Positions 1 to 12,900 of a DNA stretch of 64,000 nt are shown here, in pieces; the first letter of the stretch is position 1; each line of letters starts with the position of its first letter. The translations under genes were made by a program, and so were the position numbers. Below the pieces are notes generated by a model. That model was not told the DNA's origin and made no database searches. It saw only the letters and a list, made by a program, of their open reading frames with translations. The stretch is taken from NCBI GenBank assembly GCA_020796225.1, contig CM036759.1, positions 69,713,512 to 69,777,511 on the forward strand. The letters are read 5' to 3'. Source of the DNA: Arion vulgaris (Eukaryota; Mollusca; Gastropoda; Stylommatophora; Arionidae).

Positions 1-12
1 AATGAGGCTATA

Positions 13-24
13 TATATATATATA
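13..24. repeat. (TA)n microsatellite
   Basis: Short run of alternating T and A near the left edge. No other function is visible. Confidence 0.8.
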
Positions 25-67
25 CAATAAGACACAGCTAGAGTAGGTTGTCATGTTTTCTTTCTTC

Positions 68-352
68 AATGTCGTCACACTGTTACCGGTTGTCCCAGTC
101 GTCACTGTTACTGGTTGGCCCAGTGTCGTCACACTGTTACCTGGTTGTTGCCCAGTGTCGTCACACTGTTACCTGGTTGTTGCCCAGTCTCACTGTTACC
201 GTTGCGTGTCTCCCTGTTCCTGGTTGTGCGGTCTCACTTACTGTTTGGCCAGTGTCGTCACACTGTTACCTGGTTGTTGCCCAGTGTCGTCACACTGTTA
301 CCGGGTTGTTGCCAGTGTCGTCACACTGTTACCGGGTTGTTGCCCAGTGTCA
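68..352. repeat. Minisatellite, 32-bp unit, about 9 copies
   Basis: Units begin with the motif GTCGTCACACTGTTACC and continue into a TGG/TTG-rich stretch. Copies differ by substitutions and small deletions. Open frames across it (about 48-490) are repeat artefacts. It lies in the intron upstream of exon a. Confidence 0.9.
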
Positions 353-424
353 TGGTTTTCTGTTTTGTCTTGCGCTGTTCTGGTGGCTTGGGTGATTGTT
401 ATTTTTGCTCTTTCACAGGATTCT

Positions 425-600
425 GCTACGCCATCTAACCATCTTTTTCATGGTCATCCTCTCGCCTTCTTTCCCGATGTTCTGTTGTAAAAGACTCCGT
501 ATACTGTGGAGTTTGGTTGCATTCTTATTAAGTGGCCAAACCACTTCCTTCTTTGTTTATCTATGTAATTCAAGCAAGGTTCTGTGCCAACTTTCTTTCT
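425..600 (-). mobile_element. Degenerate LINE tail (family Z-like)
   Basis: The stretch with AAGTGGCCAAACCACTT matches, with decay, the antisense LINE tail at 49750-49860 (ATGGCCGAACCACTT followed by TTGCTTCTCGATGTA). In LINE orientation this is the region encoding the RFGHLMRM-type motif. No intact frame remains. Assignment rests on this internal comparison only. Confidence 0.5.
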
Positions 601-603
601 TAT

Positions 604-877
604 GCTGAGGTTGGTGACTGTATTTTCTTGTGTTGTTAGTAACTTTTTGCAGGCAGCGCATTACACTTGTAGTTATTTTTGTGACTACACTTTACTCATT
701 GTCCATGTTTGGTCCTGGTAACACAAAGTAGGTATGAAAATGCTGTTGATCATCTGTTGTTTAGCTGTCAGTGAAATTTTTGGGTGCCTTAACAATGGGG
801 CTAGCTGGTAGGTTACAGCATTTGAGCACATTACAGCATTGTCACTAACCAACAATACTCTAATGATCTACTTACAG
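604..877. other. Intron, no recognisable feature
   Basis: AT-rich intron sequence leading to the acceptor CTTACAG at 871-877. I see no repeat, gene or RNA here. Confidence 0.6.
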
Positions 878-973
878 AGAATTGTCCGGTACAGTTATTC
901 CAGAAACATCTGACTTCATTGGTGGTCTCAATATAACATACAGGACTGGACCCAACTTCATACAGGATGGAAT
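878..973 (+). CDS. NAALAD2-like: Exon a of NAALADase-like gene
   Basis: Acceptor CTTACAG ends at 877 and donor GTAAGT starts at 974. It reads (x)xA-GAA-TTG..., giving [13 protein letters not shown], then [13 protein letters not shown] and QDG, and leaves two bases (AT). This corresponds to the GCPII stretch with VPYNVGPGF just before the zinc domain resumes. Starts by completing a codon from an exon outside the window. Confidence 0.88.
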
Positions 974-3900
974 GTAAGTAGGCACTAGTGTTTGTAAATG
1001 TCTATGCGTGTCGCTCTCACTACTCTCAATAGTATCTGTCCTACCGCTGGTGGAGCAAGGAGTTGAGCGTCTGTAGCGTGGTAGTGAACTCGATCACAAT
1101 CCAAGCGTTCCTGGTTCAAACTCTGCGTCGGGCAAGTTTGATAGCAAATTATTTCCCATAGATTTGTACGAAAAGTAAAAAATAGACTTCACCGCTCAGA
1201 AACCAATGGCAAACTACTGAACGTATAAGTGGTGACTAGAGAATCGACGACTCGTTTACTGTTGTCCTGTGAAGGATTTGCTACGATTTTCATTTTTCAA
1301 GACAAGGGGACACGAACCTGTGGAATTTAATGTCCGCAAGGCTAGTACAGTCGTCGCGATACTGTTCCGTTTAGGATGTTTTCTTTCTGCTCCCGATAGA
1401 AAAAAAAACTCTTAGCTTTACCGAGGATTAAGCCGGATCTCCCGAAAGGGAATCTAATCAATTTGGCCACCAGCTCTCAATATAATTCTGATATGCAGGT
1501 GTTTTTTTTCCTTGATTTCCTGTAACCTTTACAGACATTACGGTACCAAGTGCATGTTACTCGCCAATAATCATCAAGAGGAAGGGGCAGACCAAGTGAA
1601 AATGGAATCATCAAGAAAAGGATGGATTGATGGAGTTACAGACATCTTAAAACTCCACAATATCACAGCATATCAAGCGACCAAGCGTACACTATCTCGG
1701 ACACCGATCATCAGTTAAAACTGCCCCGCCTAACGGCGAAAAGGGCAGAGAATGACAAACCCCCTCCCCCAGATAAGTAAGAGAAGAAAGGCTTGCTAAT
1801 GCTAACATACGATAGCATATTCATCATTACACACACTCTAGATGTGTTACAACACATGTCAGTTTAGCATCATTCTGTGTTAGGTTAACAGTGTAAAGAT
1901 TTAGCATCATTCGTGTGTTAGAGATGTTACAACACATGTGTCAAGATGTTAGCATCATTCTGTGTGTTAGAGATGTTACAACAGATGTGTCAAGCTTTTA
2001 GATCTTTGTGTAGAATGTTACACATGTGTCAAGATGTTAGCATCATTCTGTGTGTTAGAGATGTTACAACACATGTGTCAAGCTGTAAGCATCATTCTGT
2101 GTGTTAGAGTTCTTAAAGCACACGTGATCGCCTCTCGTACCAACGGTACTCGCTTAGCTTCCTCGTGAAGCGATCATGATATTTTTTCCATAGATGCCTG
2201 ATCTCAATGTAGGTGATATCGAGTTCCTAGTCCTATCGGAGATGGACGATAAAACGTAGACCACATGTTCAAGTTGTGCACGTAAAATAAACCTGGACAG
2301 CTCAAAATCTAGAAGAGCAGGCTGGAAAGCTGCTGCCTGTACACAATTCAATAAAAAGATTAAAAATAAAATTCCTACAAAACATTTTCACCATCTCCTA
2401 ATTCGCATTGGGAAACCTCGCCGGTGCTACGGAGATCGTGCACTGTCATATCTTCCTGTGTAAGAAAGAGATCGGAGCACACATGGTTACTCATGGAAGT
2501 ACAATGATGATGGTTATATCACTCAATGGGGTCAAAGGCGCAAGGAAGCGACGTGCCAGGATTAGAGAGATGGCTCTAATCCCCTGCCCTCACCTCCATG
2601 TGGTGACCCTGGTAACAGATGGTGGTTCCGGTCTGGCCAAGAGGGCAGGTGCTGTGGGAGAGCTACTCTGGGGCATGTAGAGATGCAAAGGTAGTCATGC
2701 TTGATGGGATCCACCCGCAACACAGACGAGCGAACTCCCAGAGTAACTATTAATGCTCGCCTCTCCCGGATGATGGGAAAAGCTAGAACAACACATGTGG
2801 AACTCGCGTGCGGAACTCGGAGCCCACGCATTCTCTCTCTTGTTGCATATTTCTTGAGCCGATGAGAATTCCGGGTGATGCGTTGGACCGCGCGTTGGTC
2901 CACATGGATCAAGGGTTCGAATCGGAACCATCGAAGGGAGGTTGACCCGCGTGTGGCGAAATTCGGAGCCCAGGCACACTCTCTTTAGCCACCGCTCTAG
3001 AGCCGATGAGTGTGCTGAGTGATGAGTTGAGTTGCACGTGGGCAACATGGGGCAAACTCGGTTTGCCCACTCGAAGTCGGACAGCCCAGTAGAAATTGAC
3101 AGAAATGGGGAGGTAGGCACCAGGGCCTCATCGGAGGGAGCAGCCGGCAGCAGTGCCAGAGGGTGTGCGTCCCACCCACACTAGTAGAACTGGAAAGCCC
3201 AGCAGAGGCAAAACCAGTGCATGCGCGGCAGGCGCAGGCATGCGCGGTAGCGGCATGCTCGGCAGCAGCAAGCGTGGCAGCGGTAGGCAGGGTGTGGCAC
3301 CCAAATACATAGAACAACTGGAAAGCCCAGCAGAGGTAAGGCCAGTGCGCGTTTCCGCTCGCAGGGAACTACTGCTGCCGATTGTCGATTGGGAACAATC
3401 AAAGGCTAGCGGAGCAAACCGCAAACAAAGCTGAACGGGGGGCAAACCAAGGTGTTCATTAAAACGATCGGTTTTGCTGGGCAGATGGCGTTCATAAGCC
3501 CGGGAGGGCAGGCCGTCCAAGGGTCGCTGCCCTGAAAGAAAATAGCAACCACTGCCTTGTGGGTTACGGCTGGGACATCAAAGGCTAGCGGAGAGCGAAT
3601 CCGCACACAATAGCTGGCTGAAATCGAACACCCACCGAAGGATAAGCAACTGTGCTCAAATAGGTGCTTAAGGTTTGGTGCACGTACATTACGTTCTGAT
3701 GTATGGCAGTTTATATATCACAATAAGAATGATAAAAACTAGCCTAGAACGATCGCAAGAAGATACCACTCAATCAATAAATGTGTCGCTGTAACGCTTC
3801 TGTACAGACTGTATGCTGATGGTCATTGTCAAGCTGTGACACATTCTAGACTGTATGCTAGACGTGTCACATGTGTCAAGCTGTGAGCATCATTCTGTAC

Positions 3901-6900
3901 AGACTGTATGCTAGACGTGTCACATGTGTCAAGCTGTGAACATCATTCTGTACAGACTGTATGCTAGACGTGTCACATGTGTCAAGCTGAACATCATTCT
4001 ACAGATTGTATGTAGACAGTCATGTGTCGCTGTAGCACATCTGTACAGACTGTATACTAGAGGTGTCCCATGTGTCAAACTAGAGACATCAAATTTGTAA
4101 TGGATAAATATTATAACTAAAATCAATTCTTGTGTTTGTGTTGCAGGAAAATTGAGCTAAACGTCACTACTACAAACAAGAGAGCTAAAGCTGAAAATGT
4201 GTTTGGAATCATTAAAGGAACTGTGGAACCAGGTAAAACATTAAAGGAACCGTGGAACCAGGTAAAACATTAAAGGAACAGTGGAACCAGGTAAAACATG
4301 TCATGTCATTAAAGGAACTGTGGAACCAGGTAAAACATTAAAGGAACTGTGGAACCAGGTAAAACATTAACGGAACTGTGGAACCAGGTAAAACATTAAA
4401 GGAATTGTGAAGCCAGGTAAAACATTAAAGGAATTGTGGAACCAGGTAAAACATTAAAGGAACTATGGAACCAGGTAAAACATTAAAGGAATTGTGAAGC
4501 CAGGTAAAACATTAAAGGAATTGTGGAACCAGGTAAAACATTAAAGGAAGAACCAGGTAAAACATGTCATGTCATTGGTATAAGAAAAGCTGTCGTTGCT
4601 ACCTGTATAAAAGCGCTTTTAGGGCTGTGTAGAACAGGTGGGAGGCATGAGCTTGTAGAATTTACTGGCCGCATGGCTAGTCAGTCGCTGTGAAACTGTT
4701 CAGGTCAAGATTTTTTATTCATGCCCCAACGGAAAAAAAGAACTCTTTGACCCTACCGGGGATTGAACCTTGGTCTCCCGAATAGAAGCCCGTGCTCTAA
4801 TCTATTTGACCAGATGCTCCTCCTACGTCATTGGTATATGACGCACAATCAATGTAAACTTTCAGTGCCATTTTTTATTCAGACAGAAATTCAAAGCTAG
4901 TCAAACTAACATATCGACGAATACGCCTTTTTTCTGAGCAACACCACACAGTTATTGGCTATTGGTTACTGAAAGAACGTAACAGCACTCCGGGCAAACC
5001 CATAAATGCTAAGTCTTCCCCAGCAGATATCGAAGGGCATGTATACAGATGGTTCTAGTGGCTCGATGGTTAATCACATTCCTCACTCTGCCCATCCGAC
5101 ATCCAGTTCTACTTGTACAATGTGAAACTCCAAAATCCTGAAATCGTAGGATCAATTCAGCATCCATTTTAGTGTCCTCATCCAACAGGCAGTCGTGAAG
5201 ACACTGAAGATCCTCTTCCTTATCCATCTTCAACTCCCCAACAATCGATGCTGTTGATGCAAGCCTGTCTGTTTTCTCGGTGTCACAAACACCAGGATGC
5301 CCAGGACAGTATATCCACGTAAGCCTCTGGAGGTTCGAAACTTCAATAGACGACATCCACTCATACCAAACCTGCAATTCTTTTATTTCCGATGCCAAAC
5401 TTGGAGGTTTGCTGGGAGTATCAAGAAGAAAACTAGTCACGACAGAGATGAAGTGTCTACGCAGAATGCTGGGAGTATCAAGAAGAGATCGGTTGAGAAA
5501 GGAAGACATCAGGAAAAAAATAGATACATCAATACTGCAATTCATCAAGAAACAACAAATTAAACGGTTTGGACACAGAATCAGATTACTAACAGACAGT
5601 ACGCGTCAAAGAACAATGTTACTCGGATACAGTGGATACAAAGCAAGAAATCGTCCATGTGATAGGTGGACCACAGAAATAACAGAGGCAGTGAAAGACA
5701 CCATTCACGAAACTCTCTCAAAATCTCTTTCTAAAAAATCTCCAATTATTTGTGACGTTGTGAGGTCAAACAAAATTAGATTTAACAAAGACAATGTTAT
5801 GTCTCGTTACTATGACAACCTCACTTGTCTGGTAGAATGTTATGTCTCGTTACTATGACAACCTCACTTGTCTGGTACAATGTTATGTCTCGTTACTATG
5901 ACAACCTCACTTGTCTGGTAGAATGTTATGTTTCGTTGCTATGACAACTTCACTTGTCTGGTAGAATGTTATGTTTCGTTACTATGACAACAATGACTGT
6001 ATAATACAAATAAAGATGGCAGAAATTACGTCATAGACCTTGTATGATTACTTTACAGACCGCTATGTTCTTCTTGGTAACCATCGCGACGCTTGGATCT
6101 ACGGAGCTATAGATCCATCTACTGGTACAGCAGTCATGTTGGAGGTAGCCAGAGTTATGGGAGATCTGGTCAAGAAAGGTGAGATTAAGTCATTCAGGAC
6201 GATATTGATGACACAGTTCTTCTTCTTCTCACCATTTGTTAGTTTATTTTATTTCATTGTATGTCATTGTCTCTCTCTATCTCTGTTTCTCTCTCTCATT
6301 ATCTCTCTCTCTCTCTCATGATATTTAAACACCGAATAGGCATAGACCTTCAACCAGCTCATGCCAAGTCTAGCTATCTCCTGCAGCCCTCCTCCAGCCT
6401 TCTTTATATTGTTGATCTCTGCCTCCGAGTCTCGTCTCACATATTCTAGCCCTTTAGCTACTAAAGACGTATATATACGTTTTGCCCATTCACGTCTAAA
6501 GACGCATTAACATGTCTGTTATTATCTCTCCTCTGTGGGCTAAAGACGTGTTAACACGTTATACGTTGCTACTGTCACTGCTATCTATAGGTGTACATTC
6601 ACGTTTGTGACCCAGAAACAAAGAGTAGCTATTGTTAGCTCAGCCTTCAGAAAGTATGTAGCAGCGAAAGGGCTAGAAGAACTTCATTTTTGGTTGACAC
6701 AGTTATTATTTTATTTTTGTTACAACTGTTCATGGTTGGTTGCATTTTGTGGCTACAATTTGCTACTGGATATGGTAACCAGCCCTAGGCCAAACCCTAC
6801 CTTAATCGCATTTTACGACATGCCTTGTCGGTGGCAGTATTACTATTCTTTGCTCTCCTATTCTTTGATCCGGCAAGACACAGGCGGTACATAATTGTGG

Positions 6901-9900
6901 CAGCTGGGCCTCAGCACCAACAACAATACACTCTGGTTTACCACAAAGTTCACCATTATCTCCGGTGGTGTTCAGCTTTTACACTAGGCTTACTCAATAT
7001 TATTCCAGCCTCTCCGTGTTTTTCTCCAGATCTGATCTGATCCAGTCTGTCCGCCTCAGATCTGTAGATTGCCGTAAATAGCCGTCACAAGAAAAAAACC
7101 TTTCGATAGAAGATGTAAAGAGAAACAGAAGAACTTGATTAGCGTCATCAGGAGAGTCGATCATATTGGGAAAGTCACGAGACATAGTTATTTCCCTTTC
7201 AATTTATTATATTGTTTGTGTAAAATTCCAAACATTTGTGTCAAATAAAATATGTTGGTGGACACTGCTGCATCTCCTCGAGACAGGCGAAGTCAAATGT
7301 TTCAATCAAAAGTGAAGTCAGTGCTGTTGTATGGCTCGGAAACATGGAGGACAACAAATGAAGCCACCAGAAAACTACAGACCTTCATAAATGCATGTTT
7401 ACGTAGAATAGAGGGACTGAGATGGTATGATAAGATTACAAACGAGGAACTCAGAGAAAGAACTAAGCAGATACTAGTGGAGAAAGAGCTCAGGAAGAAA
7501 CGCTGCAGATGAACATATTGAGAAGACCGACCGAAAGCATTGCAAGACAGGCATTGTTTTGGAACACGCAAGGAAACAGGAGTAGTGGAAGGCTTTGAAA
7601 TGCCAGGAGAACATAGCTGGAGACAGATATTGAAATGCCAGGAGAACATAGCTGGAGACAGATATTGAAAGAATAAACAAGGTGTTGAAAGAATTGGACG
7701 AGAGAGGAAGGGCTGGAAGAAGTTTGTTGAAGACCTGTGCTCCGTTGGGAGCTGAAATGTGAAGAAGAAGATATGATTGTCGTCCAACGAGCCTCCTCCA
7801 CCATAAACATATTTACATACACACACATACGCACACACACACATACATACACATACGTTATATAGAATGCTTCTCTGAATTATGTATTTCTATGTTAGGA
7901 GAGTGGCAGCCACGGAGGTCTATTGTATTTTGCTCATGGGGAGCTGAGGAGTTTGGTCTGATTGGATCTACGGAGTGGGTGGAGGTATGTTCCGTTTATT
8001 TCATTCTAAATTCCTAGCACGGAATCCATTCTTATGCTGACAGGTACACTGAGGGCGGGAACAGACAAGGGTGTCTGTTTAAATAAAAACAAAAAACTAA
8101 CAAACGTATTGTCATACACTTTGGCCGCATGTTGTACACTTTGGCCGCATGTTGTACACTTTGGCCGCATGTTGTAAATGACATCGTTTTTGATGGATAA
8201 CATATTTAGTGTATGCATTGTAATTATTTATTTTAAAATAGTTAATTTTCTTGAAAATATTTAAACTCTCCCTCCCTCCCCATTTCATTTTTTCATCGTG
8301 CAGTGGATTTCAGAAATATAAGAAGTGCAAAGAAGAGCCAAACTAGCATATGATGTACATTTCAGCAATAATTATAGCATCAACCTCCAGAAAATGGCTA
8401 ACCCGGTTGGTTTTGTAGATATGGTTTTTGCAATATAAACGTTCCAAATAGAAAGGCAATATCTTTGCTTATATATAGTTAAACAAAAAGTGGAGGTTCA
8501 TGCTATAATTATGGATGGTATGTACAACATGTTAATCTGGCATTCTTCGCACTTCGTTTGTTAGTGAAATCCACTTCACGATGAAAGGGGCGGTGGGGGT
8601 GATTACAATATATTTTCAAGAAAATTAATTATTTTTTTAATGAATAATTACAGCGCATACACTAAACGTTGTTTATCTTCAACATTAATGTCTTTTGCAA
8701 AATGTGGCCAAATTATATGTCAATATGTTTGTAAGTTTTTTTTCTGTTAATATTTTAAAAAGACAACCCTTGTTCTGGGTGAGTCTCCCGCCAGAAAGTG
8801 AGATCAGATCAGTTATGGAATTGTTATTTATACAAGGACGATGATCTGCGAACTAACTAATTAATTTTTCATTTTAAACTTGAATAAACGAGGACACCAG
8901 AAGTAGAGTGAACATAACTTCATGCACCGAATAAATTGAAAGACAAATGCAGTGGCTTGGACATTTAATGAGAATGGAATACAACCAACCACCAATAACA
9001 GCATACAATAAAAAGAGAACAGGTACTAGAGCCAAGGAAAGACCAAGAAAAAGATGGATAGACAATATCAAGGCCATACTAAATAAACACGGATATAACA
9101 CAAGGGCGACTCATCTGGCCCTGGAACGCAAATGAAATCACCCACCACTACGCTTAACAGTAAGATTGGACAACAATATCCATCATCCATCGGAAGAAAG
9201 ACGATAGACAATAGACTAATATAAATACAAATACATTACTTTATCAACTACTGTCTCTGAAGTCGGAGTAATACTCGCCTGAATCACGACGGGCACTGAT
9301 GGTAAGGAAAGCAAGACTACCGCTAAAACCAGTTCAGATGTGTCATATTAGTTACCATGACTACGCCTGCATTCTTAGCGAGAGAGCGTAAACGAGAAAA
9401 AATACTTACTTACTTACTGACACTTCTCTCCGCTCCTAGTGGAGCATAAGGACTCAACAGTTGTATTCCACTTTTCTCGGTCCCTGGTCGTTCTCTTGTT
9501 GTTGCTTTCCATGTTGTTATATCAATATTATTGTTAATATATTACAGCTTCTTTCAGTTCTTCAAGAAAAACAATCTGTCTCGGAGTTTGTCCAATTTCC
9601 CGTTTCCCTTGAGGGTTCCACTAAAGTACCTGTCTAGCGGTACTAAACTGTGTTTCCTGCAGGGTATGCTAAACCCATCGCCCTTTTCTCCGTGCCATGA
9701 TGTTAAGCTATCTAGAGCCGTTTCCTCTGTCTTCCCTGTTTCTTGTTCTTTGTCACAATGTATTGAATCATTTCTTTTCTCGTGACATGTCCAAAGAATG
9801 TTGATATTTACTTTCTGATACCTCTTATAAGCAATCTGTTCTTACTTGCTTTATTGAGAGCAGTATGTTGTTGTTCGATTGTTCCGCGTTTGTTCTAACA

Positions 9901-12900
9901 ACCAGTTGAATTATTCTTTCTTTGTGATACGTTGTATGTTTGATTAGTTTCAAGAACGGCTATATATTGCGCCTCTGTTGTTCATACTTTAGTAGGACTG
10001 ACGCATCCGAAATGTGTGTGTCCTAAAGATCGTTATATTTTACATCTTTTCTGTCCATGATATTCTCATCTTTTCTGTCCATGATATTCTCATCTTTTCT
10101 GTCCATGATATTCTCATCTTTTCTGTCCATGATATTCTCATCTTTTCTGTCCATGATATTCTCATCTTTTCTGTCCATGATATTCTCATCTTTTCTGTCC
10201 ATGATATTCTCATCTTTTCTGTCCATGATATTCTCATCTTTCTTCTATTAGACTACATCTCTTCAGCGTCTAATAGTTTACTTTTCTTGTTAATAATTGT
10301 CCATGATTCACATCTGTATGTGAGAACTGGTTTTATATAACACTGTAGTACTTTCATGCTGGCTCTGCCACCATATCGATGGGTCAAATAATGGATATAT
10401 CTGACATTCTTCTTCTTCTTCTGCCTTCTCACTAGATTGGGATTTCGGATTCTCTAATAAAGGCAGCCGTCTGCCTCAGATTATCAGCCACTCCATACAG
10501 TTTGTCTTCTGCATTCTTCACTAGATTGGGATTTCGGATTCTCTAATAAAGGCAGCCGTCTGCCTCAGATTATCAGCCACGCCATACAGTTTGTCTTCTG
10601 CGTTCTCACTAGATTGGGATTTAGGATTCTTTAATAAAGGCAGCCGTCTGCCTCAGATTATCAGCCACACCATACAGTTTGTCTTCTGCCTTCTCACTAG
10701 ATTGGGATTTCGGATTCTCTAATAAAGGCAGCCGTCTGCCTCAGATTATCAGCCACGCCATACAGTTTGTCTTCTGCGTTCTCACTAGATTGGGATTTCG
10801 GATTCTCTAATAAAGGTAGCCGTCTGCCTCAGATTATCAGCCACGCCATACAGTTTGTCTTGGACGCTAGTGTAAGTGGGCCACCTCTTTCTTCTCAAGT
10901 CTGCATACTGCGGCAGTTCTGTAGGATATAATTCCTATGATTTCTGCTTCTCCGTTTGTGCCGACCTCTTCCCGCAGTAAGTTTTGGCCACCCTTGTGAT
11001 GGTAGGTCTGACATTCTTACTGCGTGGCTAAATCTTCGAGGCAGATTGACGACCGTAGAATCCGTTATCCCATTCCTCATTGTGAGGGGTCGTTGCACCA
11101 GGTTATGCGCCTTACGGCCTGGTGCATCCGTTTTCTGCAAGCATTTGTTTCGGGTTAGCATTCCTAGCGGACACATGCATCCGATTTCAGCCAAACCTCC
11201 TTAGCCGCCTCTTACGACATGAGTGGCAGGTAACAGTGGTTCTATTCTTTACACCCCAAATTTGGACCCGGTAACCACTCGGGTGATCCTGACATTCTAA
11301 AAGACCTCATGGAGTATGGCCGCAAAGATGAATTTCAACTTCTAGATCACAGGAACTTTGATTAAAGATTGGGGTGGGCTAGAAAAATACAGTACAACAG
11401 ACGGCTATTTGACTAAATACATCAATCAAAATCCAACCGGTACGGCTAGTGGTTGGACTGGTACGGCTAGTGGTTGGACTGGTACGGCTAGTGGTTGGAC
11501 TGGTATGGCTAGTGGTTGGACGCTGTTGGAGATATTGCAGAAAGAGATCGGAGCACCTATGGACATGTGTCCCCAAGTGCAATGAAGATATTCCAAACTG
11601 AAACTGCAACATTCTCCTTCATACTTCTCAAGATAAACTTCTTGTACGAATAGTTATCATTAATTATTGCAAGTTTTCTCATCAAGTTTAACAAACTGAT
11701 TCTCTTCTACAGCAATATGTGACAATGCTGCGAGAGAGGGCGGTGGCTTATATAAATATAGATATTGCAGTACAAGGTAATCAAGCAATCTGACATGTTT
11801 ACAAACAAATGTCTGTACGTTCATCTTAGCTTTATGTATTGTTTGTCTCTGCTCTAACCAATACGGTATTTAGTGGGACCTCAGTGTAGAGATCACGGGT
11901 TCAAATCCCGTTACGCTTATGAGTTGTTTTTCCAATCGCCTGTTATGAATTCAAGCGTAATCATGGCGCCTCTTACTGATTTGTGCGTGAAGGCTTACTT
12001 TTCTTATCATCAGTGTGTCTTGTCATTCAGGCAAGCCTTATTTAGACTTCAAAGATACTTGTAATTTAGCTTCCCAATTAAAGGATCAGGGTTTCTTCAG
12101 TTCAACCTCTGTACCATGAACACACCAACGATGTTTGGCCAAAGCTGGACTGTTGTACCATAAACACGCCAACGATGTTTGGCTCAAGCTGGACTGTTGT
12201 ACCATGAACACGCCAACGATGTTTGACTCAAGCTGGACTGTTGTACCATGAACACGCCAACGATGTTTGACCAAGCTGGACTGTTGTACCATGAACACAC
12301 CAACGATGTTTGGCCAAAGCTGGACTGTTGTACCATGAACACACCAACGATGTTTGACTCAAGCTGACTGTTGTACCATGAACACGCCAACGATGTTTGA
12401 CTCCAAGCTGGACTGTTGTACCATGAACACACCAACGATGTTTGGCCAAAGCTGGACTGTTGTACCATGCGCACACCAACGATGTTTGGCCCAAGCTGGA
12501 CTGTTGTACCATGAACACGCCAACGATGTTTGGCCCAAGCTGGACTGTTGTACCATGAACACGCCAACGATGTTTGGCTCAAGCTGGACTGTTGTACCAT
12601 GAACACACCAACGATGTTTGGCTCAAGCTGGACTGTTGTACCATGAACACGCCAACGATGTTTGGCCAAAGCTGGACTGTTGTACCATGCGCACACCAAC
12701 GATGTTTGGCCCAAGCTGGACTGTTGTACCATGAACACGCCAACGATGTTTGGCCCAAGCTGGACTGTTGTACCATGAACACACCAACGATGTTTGGCCC
12801 AAGCTGGACTGTTGTACCATGAACACGCCAACGATGTTTGGCCAAAGCTGGACTGTTGTACCATGAACACACCAACGATGTTTGGCCCAAGCTGGACTGT

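Noticed and set aside
11895..11920. Functional tRNA gene
   Set aside because: Only a T arm is convincing. Acceptor and anticodon stems cannot be formed. The same holds for the box B sites at 2913, 13650 and 58275.
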